From Monocercomonoides exilis (taxonomy: Eukaryota; Preaxostyla; Oxymonadida; Polymastigidae), in the NCBI GenBank assembly GCA_001643675.2, contig LSRY02000014.1, positions 1,164,001 to 1,228,000 on the forward strand: a stretch of DNA of 64,000 nt, read 5' to 3'. A model generated the notes under the pieces. It saw only the letters and a list, made by a program, of their open reading frames with translations, did not search any database and was not told where the DNA came from. A program made the position numbers and the translations under genes. This document shows, one piece after another, positions 1-11,553 of this stretch (the first letter of the stretch is position 1; each line of letters opens with the position of its first letter).

Positions 1-2
1 TG

Positions 3-3000
3 ATGCAAACAGATCAAGAAAAGAAAGAAGAAGAAGAAGAAGAAGAGAAATTGGAAAAAGATGATTTGATCGAAGACGCTGCTTGTGATACTTCAGATTT
101 GTGCTTTATGGAAGAATTTGGTGTTCAGACTGAAGAAGAAAGTGTTCAAGGATTAGCTGTTTCTAATAACGCTCCACAAGAGGAATCAACAGAAATGAAG
201 ATGACAAAAGACGAGCCTAATGAAAGTGCAATAAAATCTGACGAATCATCCAATGAAGCAGAAGAATTGAATGAAAAGAAAGAAAAATCACAGAGCGAAG
301 CTGAGTTTATTAAAGAAGACAGTTTGGAAGCTGAGCTTAGCCACATGCAGTTTCAGCTGAAAATTGCGCAGAAAGAAATCGAAGACGAAAAGAGCAGAAG
401 AGAAGCTGCTGAAAAGGCGCTGGCGGACATTCAAGAAAAGAAAGCTAAAAAGGAAGCAAGAAAAATGGAAGAAGAATCGAAAGAGAAGGAGAAGAAGAAG
501 GAGGAAGAAATAAAGGAAAATACTTTGTTGAGTGAACAAGGCAAAGACAATTCAATATTAAAACAAGCAGAACAAGAATCTCTTTCTGTGAAAAATCCTC
601 CGTCTCCTCGTTCGTCAATAGCAATCTCTACACAAATACAAGAAATCCCGTTGAAGCAGCCAACGTCTCAGTCATCATTACAGTTTGCTTCAGATGCTGC
701 GTCGCTTCTGATGTGGAATCCAAATGTGCCATCTTCGCAGAGCTTTTATTCCAAACAGCTTTCTGAGTTTATCTCCACTCTGCCTTCAATCCTGTTTAAT
801 TCCTTGTTTTTATACCCGCATCTCTTTATTAATTCTCCTTCTGCGTATTCTTTGCTTGTCCCCATTCCAGCTTCATTCCCACCGCTGCCTCAGCTACTGC
901 TTGTAATGGCCCGACCAGAAACGCCACTGCACATCATCAAGTATCCTCCAGTCACTGAATACCCTGTCACATATGTTCGCAGCATTCCCTTGCGTTTTGC
1001 TCTTTCTGTGCCAGCTTCTTTTTCACCGCTCCATGTTGCAGAATATTCGGAAGATGAAGGCGGATCATCTGCTGCTCCGATGTGTGTTCCGCTGGCTGCT
1101 GTGCTTCTCTGCCGCGTCTGCTTCCTTCTGTTGAACAAAGACCAGACACCACCGGTACCAGCTTTGAAACATGCTGCCTCGTTCTCAGTGTCACCTATCC
1201 TCGCTCCTTCAAACGTCCCTCCGCTTCCTCTGGACTCTTCTTCTTCTTCTTCTTCTTCTTCTTTGTCTTTGTCTTCCTCTTCCTCTTCCTCTCCTCATTC
1301 TTCTCTGACACATTCAGATTCCATGGTGGATATTCACAGCCCTCGCGAGCCTCCGCCAATGTTCCGTCTGAACGAAGCAGCCGACTGCCCTTCTCTGCGC
1401 CATTGCTTATCTCTGCTGCTTTCTTTGCTCGTGCCAGCCATCGTCCGCGACTTGTCTGTGTCTTCACAGTCGCCTCTTCTGCACTCAGCTGCCTTTTGGC
1501 TCGGCATCTGCTTCTGCCTCCTCTCCTTTTTCGCGAAGATGAGAGAGAGCACAAAAAGCCCTGTTGCTCTTGCTGTTGCTGCTGCGACTTCGACGCCGCT
1601 GCGTCAGAGCGTTCCCCCTCGACCTGCTCAGAAACGAGGACTGCACTCAAAAACTGGATCGTTTTCTTTGCGCTTTCTTTCGCGTTCGTCATCATCTTTG
1701 AACTCTCCTTTGGCGGCTTCTTCTACTACTTCGTCTTCTCCCCCACCTTCTCCTTTGTCTGTTTCTTCAACTTCTCCTTCACCTTTTTCCTCTTCCTCTG
1801 CTTCTGCTTCTCCATCTCCTTCTTCTCTGCAGCATTCTTCGAGTTCTCTTCGGTTCAGTGAGTCTAACTCCTCAATGCTGCTTTCATTGCTGAATACAAC
1901 CATTGAGCTTTTGCTTAGCTGCTGCAATTACATCATCCATCGGGTGGGCAAGTTTTATCTCCAGACAGAAATGAACAAGCATGTTACAGTGGAGATTCTG
2001 AGAGCACTGGAAATGGAAATCAGAGGGGGATTCAAGCACACAAAGAATGCAAATGTGTTAGAGTTTGTTATTTTCTTTAGTGTTGTTGTTTCTTTAATAT
2101 TGGCTGTGAAAAAAAAAATAATTAACATATTTCTTTAAAATCGTTTGATTTTCTCTCTTTCTCATTGTCAACTTTTGTTTTTCGTTCACACAGATATTCT
2201 GACGACACAACAGCTGGTCTACTAGCCACATTAACCAGCATCCACGCCCACCTTCAGAAGCTGTCATCACCCGACGACCCTCAAAAGCGAATCTTATCCA
2301 CCTCTGTTGTCGATGCCATTATAGCTGAGATTCTGCAACAGTACTCAGCATCACTGGCCAACCACCTTTTGAACTTCGAGACACGCTTCTCCGTCTCAAT
2401 GGGCTTCCAGCTGCGGATGATGTGCACAGAGATCGGTGACTGGGTGCGCCTGCACTGCCCGCGCCTCAGCCACCCAGCCTCACTCTGCCGCTCGTCTTCC
2501 AAACAGCCACGTGCAGCTTCGCCTTCAACTGCCTCGTTGATGTTCGTTCCGCCATACTCGTCGCTCGACGACCTGCTGAATCCGCTCTGTGAGATGAGCA
2601 TCGCTCTGACGACGGACATGACGCTGCTGCTGTCGTCTGCCACGCGCAAGGAGCTCTGCCGGTCGCTCTCTGTGCGTGCACTGGCAGTGCTGCTGCAGCG
2701 CATCCAGCCGTGTCCCATGTCTGGCACCGTCCCACCAAAGGAGGTGCTCGACGACATTGTGGTGCAGCGCCGCTTTGAAGAGAAAGAGGCGCTGTGGGAG
2801 AAGGAGACGGAGTGCCGAGCAGCAGAAGCTGATATTTGCGCAAAGCGAGACGACACGCTGATAGAAACAGATGCAATTAACGTTGAAGTATTCAATCACA
2901 TGCTGTATGCAAGTAATTTTGTGCATGTTGCTCCTGCTGCTTCCGCTTCTTCCGTTGTGTCTGGAGCAAGTCGTATTTCAGCGTGTTCAGCCACTTCGGA

Positions 3001-3451
3001 TTCAGCTTCAGCTTCGTCAAGTTCGAGTTCCTTGTCAGATTCTGTTGCTGAATCAGTGGCCACACAAGAAAAGGAAACATCAACAGTCATTTTGATTGAG
3101 AAAGAAGCAAAAGAAGCAAAAGAAGATGATCAGCCAATGACGGAAGATGCGAAGCGCATGGAGGAGCAAAAAATGTTAGCGCAGTTGACTGAAAAGATTG
3201 AGCAGCATGTGATTGATCAGCTTGACAGCCAGAGCAAAAACAAAGGCAAAGCCAAGGGAAAAGTAAGTGGTCAACAGGGTCTGCTTTTGTCGCCTGTGCA
3301 GTCTGCACATCGCAATTTCAAATTGCTTTGTTCATCGTTGACTTTGTTTTTGGAGCCAAGAAATTCAGATAATTCGACGTTTCCAAGTGATTCTTCATTT
3401 AGTTTGCTTGACTGTAAACTTCAGACAGTTCTGTCTATGTCTATTGTTTAA
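3..3451 (+). CDS. DIL (dilute)-domain protein, 3' part; gene runs off the left edge
   Basis: Two exons, 3-2062 and 2194-3451, join in phase 2 (donor GTTTGT, acceptor CACACAG) to give 1105 residues; the true start probably lies left of the window. The N-terminal ~230 residues are acidic with a Lys/Glu coiled coil. A DIL-type helical region follows, broken by Ser/Pro inserts. Recognisable blocks are the helix containing AAFWLGICFCLL (translated near 1485-1520), the helix around LLSLLNTTIELLL, and, just after the intron, a stretch containing GFQLRMMCTEIGDWVR that matches the 'GMQLRYNISQLEEWLR' core of the myosin-V cargo-binding tail. In known families this domain binds cargo or small GTPases (myosin V tails, afadin). 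No motor domain is visible here. The C-terminus is Ser-rich and then Lys/Glu-rich. The domain call is by eye and I do not assign a symbol. Confidence 0.65.
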
Positions 3452-4265
3452 ATGTTATATATGTAGATTTTGTAGATTTTTGCTTTTCGGAAAATGATTT
3501 TGATATGTACATTAAACTTTTATTGGTCAGATCGTCAATTAGTTGATTTTTCATTTATTACGAGCATGCCTCTTAATTTATTGTTTTATTTTGTGTGAAA
3601 TTGTTCGAATTCGATTTGTTTTAATTATAAAGATGTTTCCTATTAGTTTCTTCTTCTTCTTTGTTTTTCATAAAAGTTTCTTTTTGATAAATAAATCTCT
3701 CTCTTTATTTTTTCGATAACTTGTGTTTGGTGTAGTTATCCTTATATTTTTGTTTTGCAGTCCGAACATTCTGTCAAAATTCTTCATTTTGTTAATATTT
3801 TTCGTTTCTCATTGATATGTAAAAAACACTAATTGATTAATGCAATGTCTTTTTTGGAAACAGTGACTTTAAAATAAAATCAAAAATATCAACTTCCTTT
3901 TTGAAAATCAACTGAGCGAGGAAATACATGCAGATAGCAAAAAGAATAACATGACAATATAACTATGAAAGAAAATATACGACAATAAATAATTTTCAAA
4001 ACATATTAATCAAAAATAGCTAGAAAATCACAGACATAGTTTTGAGACAATTGTTTATGAAAAATCTATTTTTCGTTCATTTTGAAAAAATGAAAGGAAT
4101 AATAAATGAAAATGAAAATGAACAGTCATGAGAAAAAACATAAAATAATAATAATTATTATTATTATTATCCTATTTCTTTTGGTTCATCAATCCATTTC
4201 ACTTGCAGATTCAAAGCAACTGTCCACTGGAAAAGTCCACAAAATATAGCAAGAAACATGTTGTT
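3452..4265. other. AT-rich intergenic sequence
   Basis: No credible coding sequence. It lies between the converging 3' ends of the DIL gene and the minus-strand paralogous-family gene. It holds poly-A/T runs and a short AAT/ATT palindrome near 4146-4172 that could act in transcript 3'-end formation (inference). Confidence 0.6.
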
Positions 4266-5595
4266 TCAATTAAAATGAAGATAAATGTCAATTTCATGAG
4301 GCAAAAAATAGATAAATTTCATTTCATAAGTGTGATAGCTGATGATTGCATCTTCATATCCTTCTTCCTCCATTTTTTCAAATATGTTTCTTTTTATCAC
4401 TTTCTGTTTGATTCTATTTTCCTTATAGTTTTCTTCTTCTCCTTTTGTTTCATTTGTTTCGTCAGACTCATCGTCCAATCTTCGTGAAAGAAGGTGAAAG
4501 AATTTCAAACATGCCTCCGTTTTCTCTCTTTCCGTACTTAAAAGCATTGTTTCTTCTAATATCAAATTAAATGCACCGCCTTCCAGCAAATATTCAATTT
4601 TCAAACTCCTATTTTCAATTATTCTGTAAAAAAGATAAAAGTATTCAAAAGTGATTTCTTTGAAATTTTTCTTTGATGATCTGTACACTTTAACAATGTT
4701 TTCAATCAGATGAATATTATCTTCGCCTCCACGACATCTTTCAGAAACGTAATATTCTATAATTGATAAAGTCCATCTTTTAATTGTCCACACATTTGGC
4801 TTTTCTTTTTCTTTTTTCGCATCTTTCTTCCAATCCACTCCTCTATCAAGCTCCTCTAATTCTCTCGCAGCTTCACTCACGAAATGAAGCTCTTCCACAT
4901 ATTCTTTTAATTCTTGTTGATGGACAATTCTGTAAAACAAAAACTTCCAAGTCGATTGATATGCAAGTTGAGTGAGGTTGCGATGTTCCTGGTGGTATTT
5001 GATGATTTCCACAATCTGATTCAAATACAACTCTTTTCTAGCTTCCTATAGATTCATTTTAAAATTAAATAAAGATTAAAAAAGATGTAATGATCCATGA
5101 TACCTTGACATTTGACAGTTCACTCAAAGATAGCAAAGCCATTTCTACGTCTTTTTGTGTTTCTTCGTTTTTCTCCTTATTTGAAGAGACTTTTAAAAGA
5201 CAACGTAAACAAATTGAAAGAAATTCATCTGTCTCGTATATTCCAAATAGTAATGCATAACATTCACAAAAATCAACCAGCAAATTTCCATTCATATCTT
5301 CTTTCTTTTCTTCATCAATTATCATAGTTTTAAATTGGTAACGCAACCAAGAATCGCAAGTAAACGAAACGTGAACACGTTTCAAAGCTTTTAAATATCC
5401 AACACGTTTTGATATCAAAATGAAATTTTCCAATGAAATTTTCTTCCCTTTCATTATTTCTTCAATTATATAATACACATCGTCATTGTAGAAGGATTCC
5501 AATTCTTTAATATTGATTTTGTTCATTTCATTGTAAATTTCATCAAATTTCTGTTTTTGTTCAGAAGTTGTACAATGTTCAAGTCGAAAAAACAA
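4266..5595 (-). CDS. Uncharacterised helical-repeat-like paralogous family protein, copy 1
   Basis: Two exons on the minus strand, about 5595-5104 and 5045-4266, join in phase 0 (donor GTATCA, acceptor CTATAG) to give ~424 residues. The upstream exon begins at an AG acceptor (ATCCACAG), so a short first exon is missing or decayed; I could not find it. The product is rich in alpha helix with leucine-spaced segments and no signal peptide or membrane helix, and it ends in a Lys/Glu stretch followed by the motif KMEEEGYEDAIIS. Two further copies in this window, at 6285-10270 and 22147-22398, keep the same C-terminal EEGYED-type motif and the same intron layout. Function unknown; an ARM/HEAT-like scaffold is possible but unproven. 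Confidence 0.55.
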
Positions 5596-5599
5596 TTCT

Positions 5600-6284
5600 G
5601 TGGATTAGATATTAGCGAAGAAAAAAAAAAGAAAGAAAGAAAGGATATTTAAAAAAAAAAAGTAATCATTAAAACCGAAAATGAAAGAAGTCTGATTATG
5701 TTCTTGTTGATAAGGTCTAAGGTGTTATTTCATCCATAAATCAAAGAATCAGAGCGTTCAAATTTGTAAAAATTTTTTGATATTTCATTATTTGATGTCT
5801 CAAATTTAAAAAGAAACAAAAGATAAACTCATTCATATTTATGTTGAGATTTGCTATTACGATAATTCAGTTAAAAAATAATGGTTTTATTTTTTGAATG
5901 CATCTGATATTTGATGCACTGTATTTGTCAACTCTATTCATCATATTATTAAAATTATTTAGAAAAAAATCTTTGTGTAAAATTTTCTCATTTTTTTTAT
6001 TTTTTGTTTTCTTTCTCTTTCTATTAAAATTGAACAAAAAATGCATATTTCGTTTTTGCAAGGGTTTTCTTTTGTTTTTTTTTTTAATTTTTCCATAAAA
6101 ATCTGATCAAGAATACAGAATTACGAGAGTGTGACAAAAGAATAGAAACGATAAGTGTGTCGAATCTGCTTCATATCCATTCTCTTTTAATTGCAAATTC
6201 ATTTTTGAAAAAAACAAATGTTCTCAGAATTAACAATGAAAAATTTTCATTTTTGCAACTCAAGTCGAACAAATAACAAACAAG
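5600..6284. other. AT-rich intergenic sequence between divergent family copies
   Basis: No supported gene. The two copies of the family point away from each other across this gap. Homopolymer-rich sequence; an ATGGATGAAATAACACC on the minus strand near 5735 could be the remnant of a first exon but hits a stop at once. Confidence 0.45.
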
Positions 6285-6974
6285 ATGGATGCAATTGCTG
6301 AAAAAGGGGGAACAAATTTTTTTCAAGAGTTATCTTCAAAAGAAGAGGTTTTAAGTTTATTTATTTTTTGATATTGAAACATTCCACATTTGTTGTTAAA
6401 ATTATTTATGTAGAATTGTTTTCTGAAACAGAGCACTTCCACTGAAAGAATATATTCAGAAAATCCACAAATTGAATGGAAGGATTGAAGAAATAGATAA
6501 AAGTGAACTTTTTTTATATTTTTTCAACAGAAATATTTTTGTGAATTTTCAGAATGATCAAAGAAATGAAAGCGCATTTGGACAATGTCCTGATGTTATT
6601 AAAGCAAATAGGATATTGCAAAATAATCAATAGAACAATTAGAAATGATGCATATTCTATTCATTGTCAAAAAAAAGCCAGAGATGATGATGAAAATGAG
6701 AAAATAAAAAGATGAGAAGCTTATGACTGATCATTGCGAATGTTATCTTTTGCTTAACGAGGAGCTTTTGTGTGAAGTGCTTTCTATTTGCGTGCCCTGT
6801 CTTCTGAAAGTTTCTTCGAAGAAAGAGGAAAAAATGGAAGCTCAAGGGGAAGTGGAAGTGGCATTGCTTGCATTGAGCAAGACAGGATATCAAGAATGAG
6901 TGTTTATATTTTTCTTTCATTATATTGATTTTTTTCCCCTATATTTCTAATATGTTTATCGAACGAGAACTGTC

Positions 6975-7020
6975 CCATTGGTGCTTAACCCGCACCCTGG
7001 TGCCAAACCCGCCCCCTCTC
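6975..7020 (+). repeat. Left terminal inverted repeat of pogo-like element
   Basis: Matches the reverse complement of 9505-9550 over about 45 bp; differences visible at the fifth (T/C) and thirteenth (A/G) bases and at the inner end. Confidence 0.85.
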
Positions 7021-7309
7021 AATTTTGCAAAACACAAATATAATTGTTTTTATTTCTACAGATTTCTTCATATTCGCTTAAAAAAAGAAAAGGAATATAT
7101 GATTGAAATGAAATGATTTCATTAAAATGTTCTGCAAAAGTTTATAAATAATTAAATATCAATCTTCAAATAACTTTGAACAAAGCATTCTCCATTGTCG
7201 CTAGAAGTGAGAACAGCAAAAGCATTATTCATTTGTTTTTCTTTATTGATCTCAACATTTCGCGGTTCCAAACTTTTTTATTGATAAAAGAAAGATCGAT
7301 AGAAAGAAA

Positions 7310-9057
7310 CTACAACGACAAAGAAGAATAATATTTTTTGCGATATTCAATTTCTTTTTTACTAAAAGCCGGTGAAAGTGCTCTTTGAATTGGCTTTTCA
7401 ATTTCCATTTTTCTTCTTTCCTCAAAATAGCTTCCTCTACTTACATCATCGTGCACGATTTCATATATTTTCTTTTTCTTTTTCTGCTTCATTTCTCTTT
7501 TATCTTCATCTGAAGTAGAGCTTTACAAAATAATAAAAATTTTTTTTCAAAAATGCTTTGTTTAAAGGTTGAAGAAGTCGAAGAAGCTTTTAAATTTTCA
7601 ATTTCTTTATATTTCGATCGAATAAATTCAAAATACTTTTCAGCATCTTCAAGTTGTTTTTTCAACTCAAAGCTATCCAAATCTTCAATAATTGTTGTTG
7701 AATTTAATTCGTGATCATCAGATGGAGAAGAACAGGTAGGAATGTTTGATGAAGTTGATTTTGCGGAGTTTTCTTTTTCTACAGAATAAATATCTGATGG
7801 TTTTGATGAAGCTGAAACACTTTGCCTTTTTGGTGGAGAATAGCCTCCAAAAAGTTTTTCACGCCAATCTTGAGACGAAGAATGAAGATCTTCTTTCAAT
7901 GCAGAGGTTTCAATAGGTGCTCCTGCCACTCTTGAGAGCACAAGGGCCGCAGCAACAGGCCAAACTCCTTTCTTTATGAATGCTGCTTTTATTGTTGAAA
8001 GTGTCCATGCAGATGCCAAGGCTTCAGGAAGAACTTCTGCGAGTTGTGTTCGATAAGAAGAGAGGGAGAATGGAGATGGAATGACAAATTTGTTGTTCAA
8101 TGTTGATTTCAGTCGAGAAAAGATACAGGAATCGCACGGTTGAAGAAAGTGTGTCATGCTGGGTGGGAATCGCTTCAAAATGATGTTGTTTTTTTCAGCG
8201 GCTTCTATTACAAATTCATCATTATGTGTTGAATGATTGTCCATCAACAGAAGAGCGCTATGAAAGCTGGTTGGTTTGACTTTCTCTGCGATTAATGGAA
8301 TCCAACAATTGATCATGATATGTCTGAAGATTTCTTTCGAAATCCACCCCGAAGAAGAGTTGATATATCTGATATCAAATGATGATAGAGAACGAAACTC
8401 TTTCGGGAGTGTTTTCTTAGGGAAAAGAAGAAAACGAGGCAACGAAGATCCGTCAGCGCAGACACAGAGGCAAATTGTGGCATTCGGTTCTTTTGGAGGC
8501 GATGGAACGGCTGGAGGAGTTTGATCTTTGAAGCAAACAACCAATTTTGATGATGATTCCCCGCAAGTGATTGAAGTTTCGTCGAAATTGCATATGTCGG
8601 ATGATGTGATGTTATAGTCTGAAATTAAAGCTGACAGTTCTGAAAACCATCTGCTAATTCTTTCTTGTGACTGTGCTTTGATTTTTGCAACTTCTATTGG
8701 CCTAGCAATAGCGGCTTTCAAAATTTCGCTTCGTAGAATTAATTTGTATGTATATTTTTTATTGATCATTTTCAAATCATTCTTAGTTTTTGGATCATTT
8801 TCAATCAGATCAACACACCAAACCATTTAAAAAAGTTTAAAAAAACTTTGAAAATGAATATTACAAACCATGTTTTGCACATCACGAATTCGAACAATTG
8901 TTTGGTTAGACAATAGAACCAAAACTTGGTTTTCAATTGTTTCCAACTGGTTGTCTGTGAATATTTGTGGATGTCCATTCCTTCCGACCTCTCTTCCTGC
9001 TTCCTCTGCTCTTATCCCTCGTTTCCAAGCATCCTTTGGAATAACTTTGGCTTTCAT
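7310..9057 (-). CDS. Pogo-like DDE transposase, apparently damaged
   Basis: Reading on the minus strand, a 5' segment 9057-8870 (MKAKVIPKD..., helix-turn-helix-like region ending RIRDVQNM) is followed by a 445-residue ORF at 8826-7489 and a basic C-terminal segment at 7492-7310. The DDE catalytic core is visible: CNFDETSI (first Asp), LLMDNHSTHNDEF (second Asp) and FLQPCDSCIFSRLK (third acidic position, Asp), the pogo/Tigger-type arrangement. The 5' segment and the long ORF are separated by about 50 bp lacking an AG acceptor and flanked by a direct repeat ATGGTTTG. The 3' join also lacks a clear donor. Either non-canonical introns or disabling changes are present, so activity is doubtful. Confidence 0.75.
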
Positions 9058-9504
9058 AGCAGTTGAATATTTAACTTTGAAACTCTGCCGAATTGCAAAT
9101 AGCTTTTTTGATGGGGATTTGAACGCGCGATGTTCTTAGTTGCCAGAACTCTGTTCAATTGAGATGATGATAATTCTGTTTTTTCTGTCATCAAAATTGG
9201 GAATGATCAATTACTCCAGAATTATCAAAATTAATGTTTCTATCATAGGCAATCCTTTTCAGATGGATGGTTTGTTATTTTGTAAATATATATCTTTATT
9301 GAAACAATGAAATTATCAACTTTCCAAATTTTTGCAGAAAATCAAATATGGGAATGAAATAAAAAATAGCAACATTCAGCTGGAAGAAGACATGATGAAG
9401 AAGAAGAACGATTGTTTTTTCATTATAAAACACAATTTCGATTGTTTTTGAAATGTTTTTATTTCTATTGTTTATAATAATAAAAAACAACAGAATGCTG
9501 CATT

Positions 9505-9550
9505 AAGAGGGGGCGGGTTTGGCACCAGGGTGCGGGTCAAGCACCGATGG
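9505..9550 (-). repeat. Right terminal inverted repeat of pogo-like element
   Basis: Reverse complement of the left repeat; followed directly by the TA of the duplicated target site and by resumed host-gene sequence. Confidence 0.85.
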
Positions 9551-10270
9551 TATTTGAATGAAATCAAAGAAATCATCAAAAATCATCAGGAACGCAACAA
9601 TCTTTGAAAGTTCGCATGTCAGCGTGCTTGGCGGTTGTTGATAAATCGATTATTTTTCGATGTGAATTTAGAAGAGGTGATTGTGAATGAGCTGCATTTT
9701 ACGAGAGAAGCAAGAAGAGAATTGGTAGAATCGATGAAATGTGTAATTTGGAGAGAAGGGAAGAGGAAAAGGGAGGAAAAATTGAGAAAGAAAAGATCAT
9801 CATCGGGAGATGGTTATCAGAAATTTATGATTTCTTTCATTTGTGCAAATTGAGGAATGAAGAATTTTTCGACTTATCAACAGCATTGTGAGAGTGTTTC
9901 GAGCTGCAAGAAAAAATAAAAGAGAAATTTGCGACTGGCGCATTTATTCCTTGAGGAATGCAGCAGAAAATAGAAATGTGAACGTTGAAGGGTTTCAAAA
10001 AGTCGGAGCTGTTGATGCTGTTTAGGAGTGACACAAAAACGAACAATGCATGTTATTTTTTATGAATGTTTCAAGGAAATTGAAATGGAAGAAGAAAGAT
10101 GGAAAAGATAAAGCGAAAAGAAAGGACCAAAATAGAGATGTTTGAAAGGATGAAAGAAGAAGTATGAAGATTGCGTTATCGAACTGCACTTTGCCCAAAT
10201 CAAAGGAGTTCATCGCGATTATTATTTGAGCAGAAAGCTGGAAAGCTATTCAATACATCCGGAAAGAAGA

Positions 10271-11553
10271 TGGCTTTTTTTCATTGAGTTCGTGTGACAC
10301 ATCGTCATCTTGGAAATGTGGAAAAAAAGAATGCGGAAAAAAAGAAAGAGAAGAAGATGAAGCATGATGATAACGGCAGGAAATAAATAAATGAAAAGAA
10401 ATATGAAGAAAAGAGACAAACCATGATATTATTTTTGATTCTGAAGAGATGGCTTCAGCTGGATTTGCTGTATTATCAATAAAAAGCATTTGATTCCCAT
10501 TCATATCAGTCTTTACCCTGTTGATGTCTTTCGCTTCTTCTTCTTCTTTTTCTTTTTCTGCTATCACTCTTACTTGTCTTCATTGCTTTTATCGACATTT
10601 CAATAATAGACCATTTTATCCACCATTTTTGCTTTGACTTCGTCTTCATATTCATCTTCATCTTTGTTCCGCAGGTTGTTCGTTGGAAGCGTTCAAAGGA
10701 TGCTATCAAACATATACAGCTGATTTATGCTGCAGTTGCTGGGTCGTGAGAATGCTGAGTGAGTGAGCTTTGGGAGAAGACAATGTGAATGTCTTTGGTT
10801 TGGATCGCTGTTGGAAGAAGAGGGGAAAGAGAGGGATATGGAATAATATTCGAAAGAATGAAAGAGGAGTTTGGGAGAAGAAAGGAGGACGAAATGAGGA
10901 CGAAAGAGGACAAACAGTAATAATTGGAGATTATTATCTGAAAGAATGAAAAAAATGTCAAACAGAAGCATTTTTTGGGGAGAAGAGGTTGTTAGGTAAA
11001 AAAGAAATTGGATGACAGACGAGCCAGCTGTCTCTTACAGAAAGGCAATTTACACTCACAAAAGACTGCTTGTGAAGAGGAGTCATTCGAAGCTAGAAGA
11101 AACGCAGGCGCGAAATAAGAAACTGTTGAATCTGAATGCGTTCATGTGTCACAATTCTTTTTGAACTGTTTGAGGTTTCAATGAATTGTTTTCTTTGCTG
11201 TTGGAAATGTTGGAGCCGAAATAGGAAAAAATGAATGGTTATATGTGTTTTAAATTCCAGTTTTTTACTTCAGGAATGTTCCTTTGCACTTCAACTGTAA
11301 ATGAAGCATGCGATAAAAAAAAAGAAAGTCTCATCACTTTTGAAAAACAAATAAGTGAATAATGAATAGAACAAATATTAATTTGAAAAGTTTGTTAACA
11401 AAAGTTAAATGAATTTTTTTTAACTTTTGTTTTAATATTCATTTTTTCTTGTTTATGTCCGATATTAATTTGCAGAATCATATTTATGTGAAAAATTTTT
11501 GATCAAATAATATAATATTTAATCAATTATTTAATTATCTGTTTTAATTGGGC
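10271..11553. other. No clear gene; low-complexity A/G-rich sequence
   Basis: Short open frames on the minus strand (10250-10971) are simple-composition and show no recognisable domain. Part of it may be further remnant of the decayed family or of other insertions. The last 200 bases are very AT-rich and form the promoter side of the beta-helix gene. Confidence 0.45.

Larger units (their letters stand above)
6975..9550. mobile_element. Complete pogo-like (Tc1/mariner superfamily) DNA transposon
   Basis: A 2576-bp element bounded by terminal inverted repeats of about 45 bp: 6975-7020 begins CCATTGGTGCTTAACCCGC and 9505-9550 is its reverse complement with a few mismatches. It carries a minus-strand DDE transposase of the pogo type. 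The right flank is TA (9551-9552) and the left flank is TC (6973-6974), read as a TA target-site duplication with one later substitution. Removing the element and one TA rejoins the coding sequence of the host paralog at the expected residue, so the insertion point is well supported. Confidence 0.88.
6285..10270 (+). pseudogene. Decayed paralogous family gene, copy 2, split by a pogo-like transposon
   Basis: The copy is colinear with the minus-strand gene at 4266-5595. It starts with an ATG exon (MDAIAEKGG...) at 6285-6347, then an intron, then stretches matching copy 1 in more than one reading frame (ECYLLLNEELLCEVLSICV near 6739-6795; LLALSKTGYQE near 6865). It breaks off after ERELSH-equivalent sequence at 6974, where a transposon begins. 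Homology resumes exactly on the other side at 9551 (YLNEIKEIIKNHQERNNL, parallel to YLNQIVEIIKYHQEHRNL of copy 1). It runs on through VNELHFTREARRELVES (about 9675-9730) to a frameshifted EEV/YEDCVIEL remnant near 10150-10190. Several stops and frameshifts make it non-functional. The end coordinate is approximate. Confidence 0.75.

Noticed and set aside
1082-1861. Alternative-frame open reading frame of 259 codons within the DIL gene
   Set aside because: Consists of poly-Phe/Ser/Cys from CTT/TTC repeats; it is the shadow of Ser-rich coding sequence, and the DIL frame continues through the intron.
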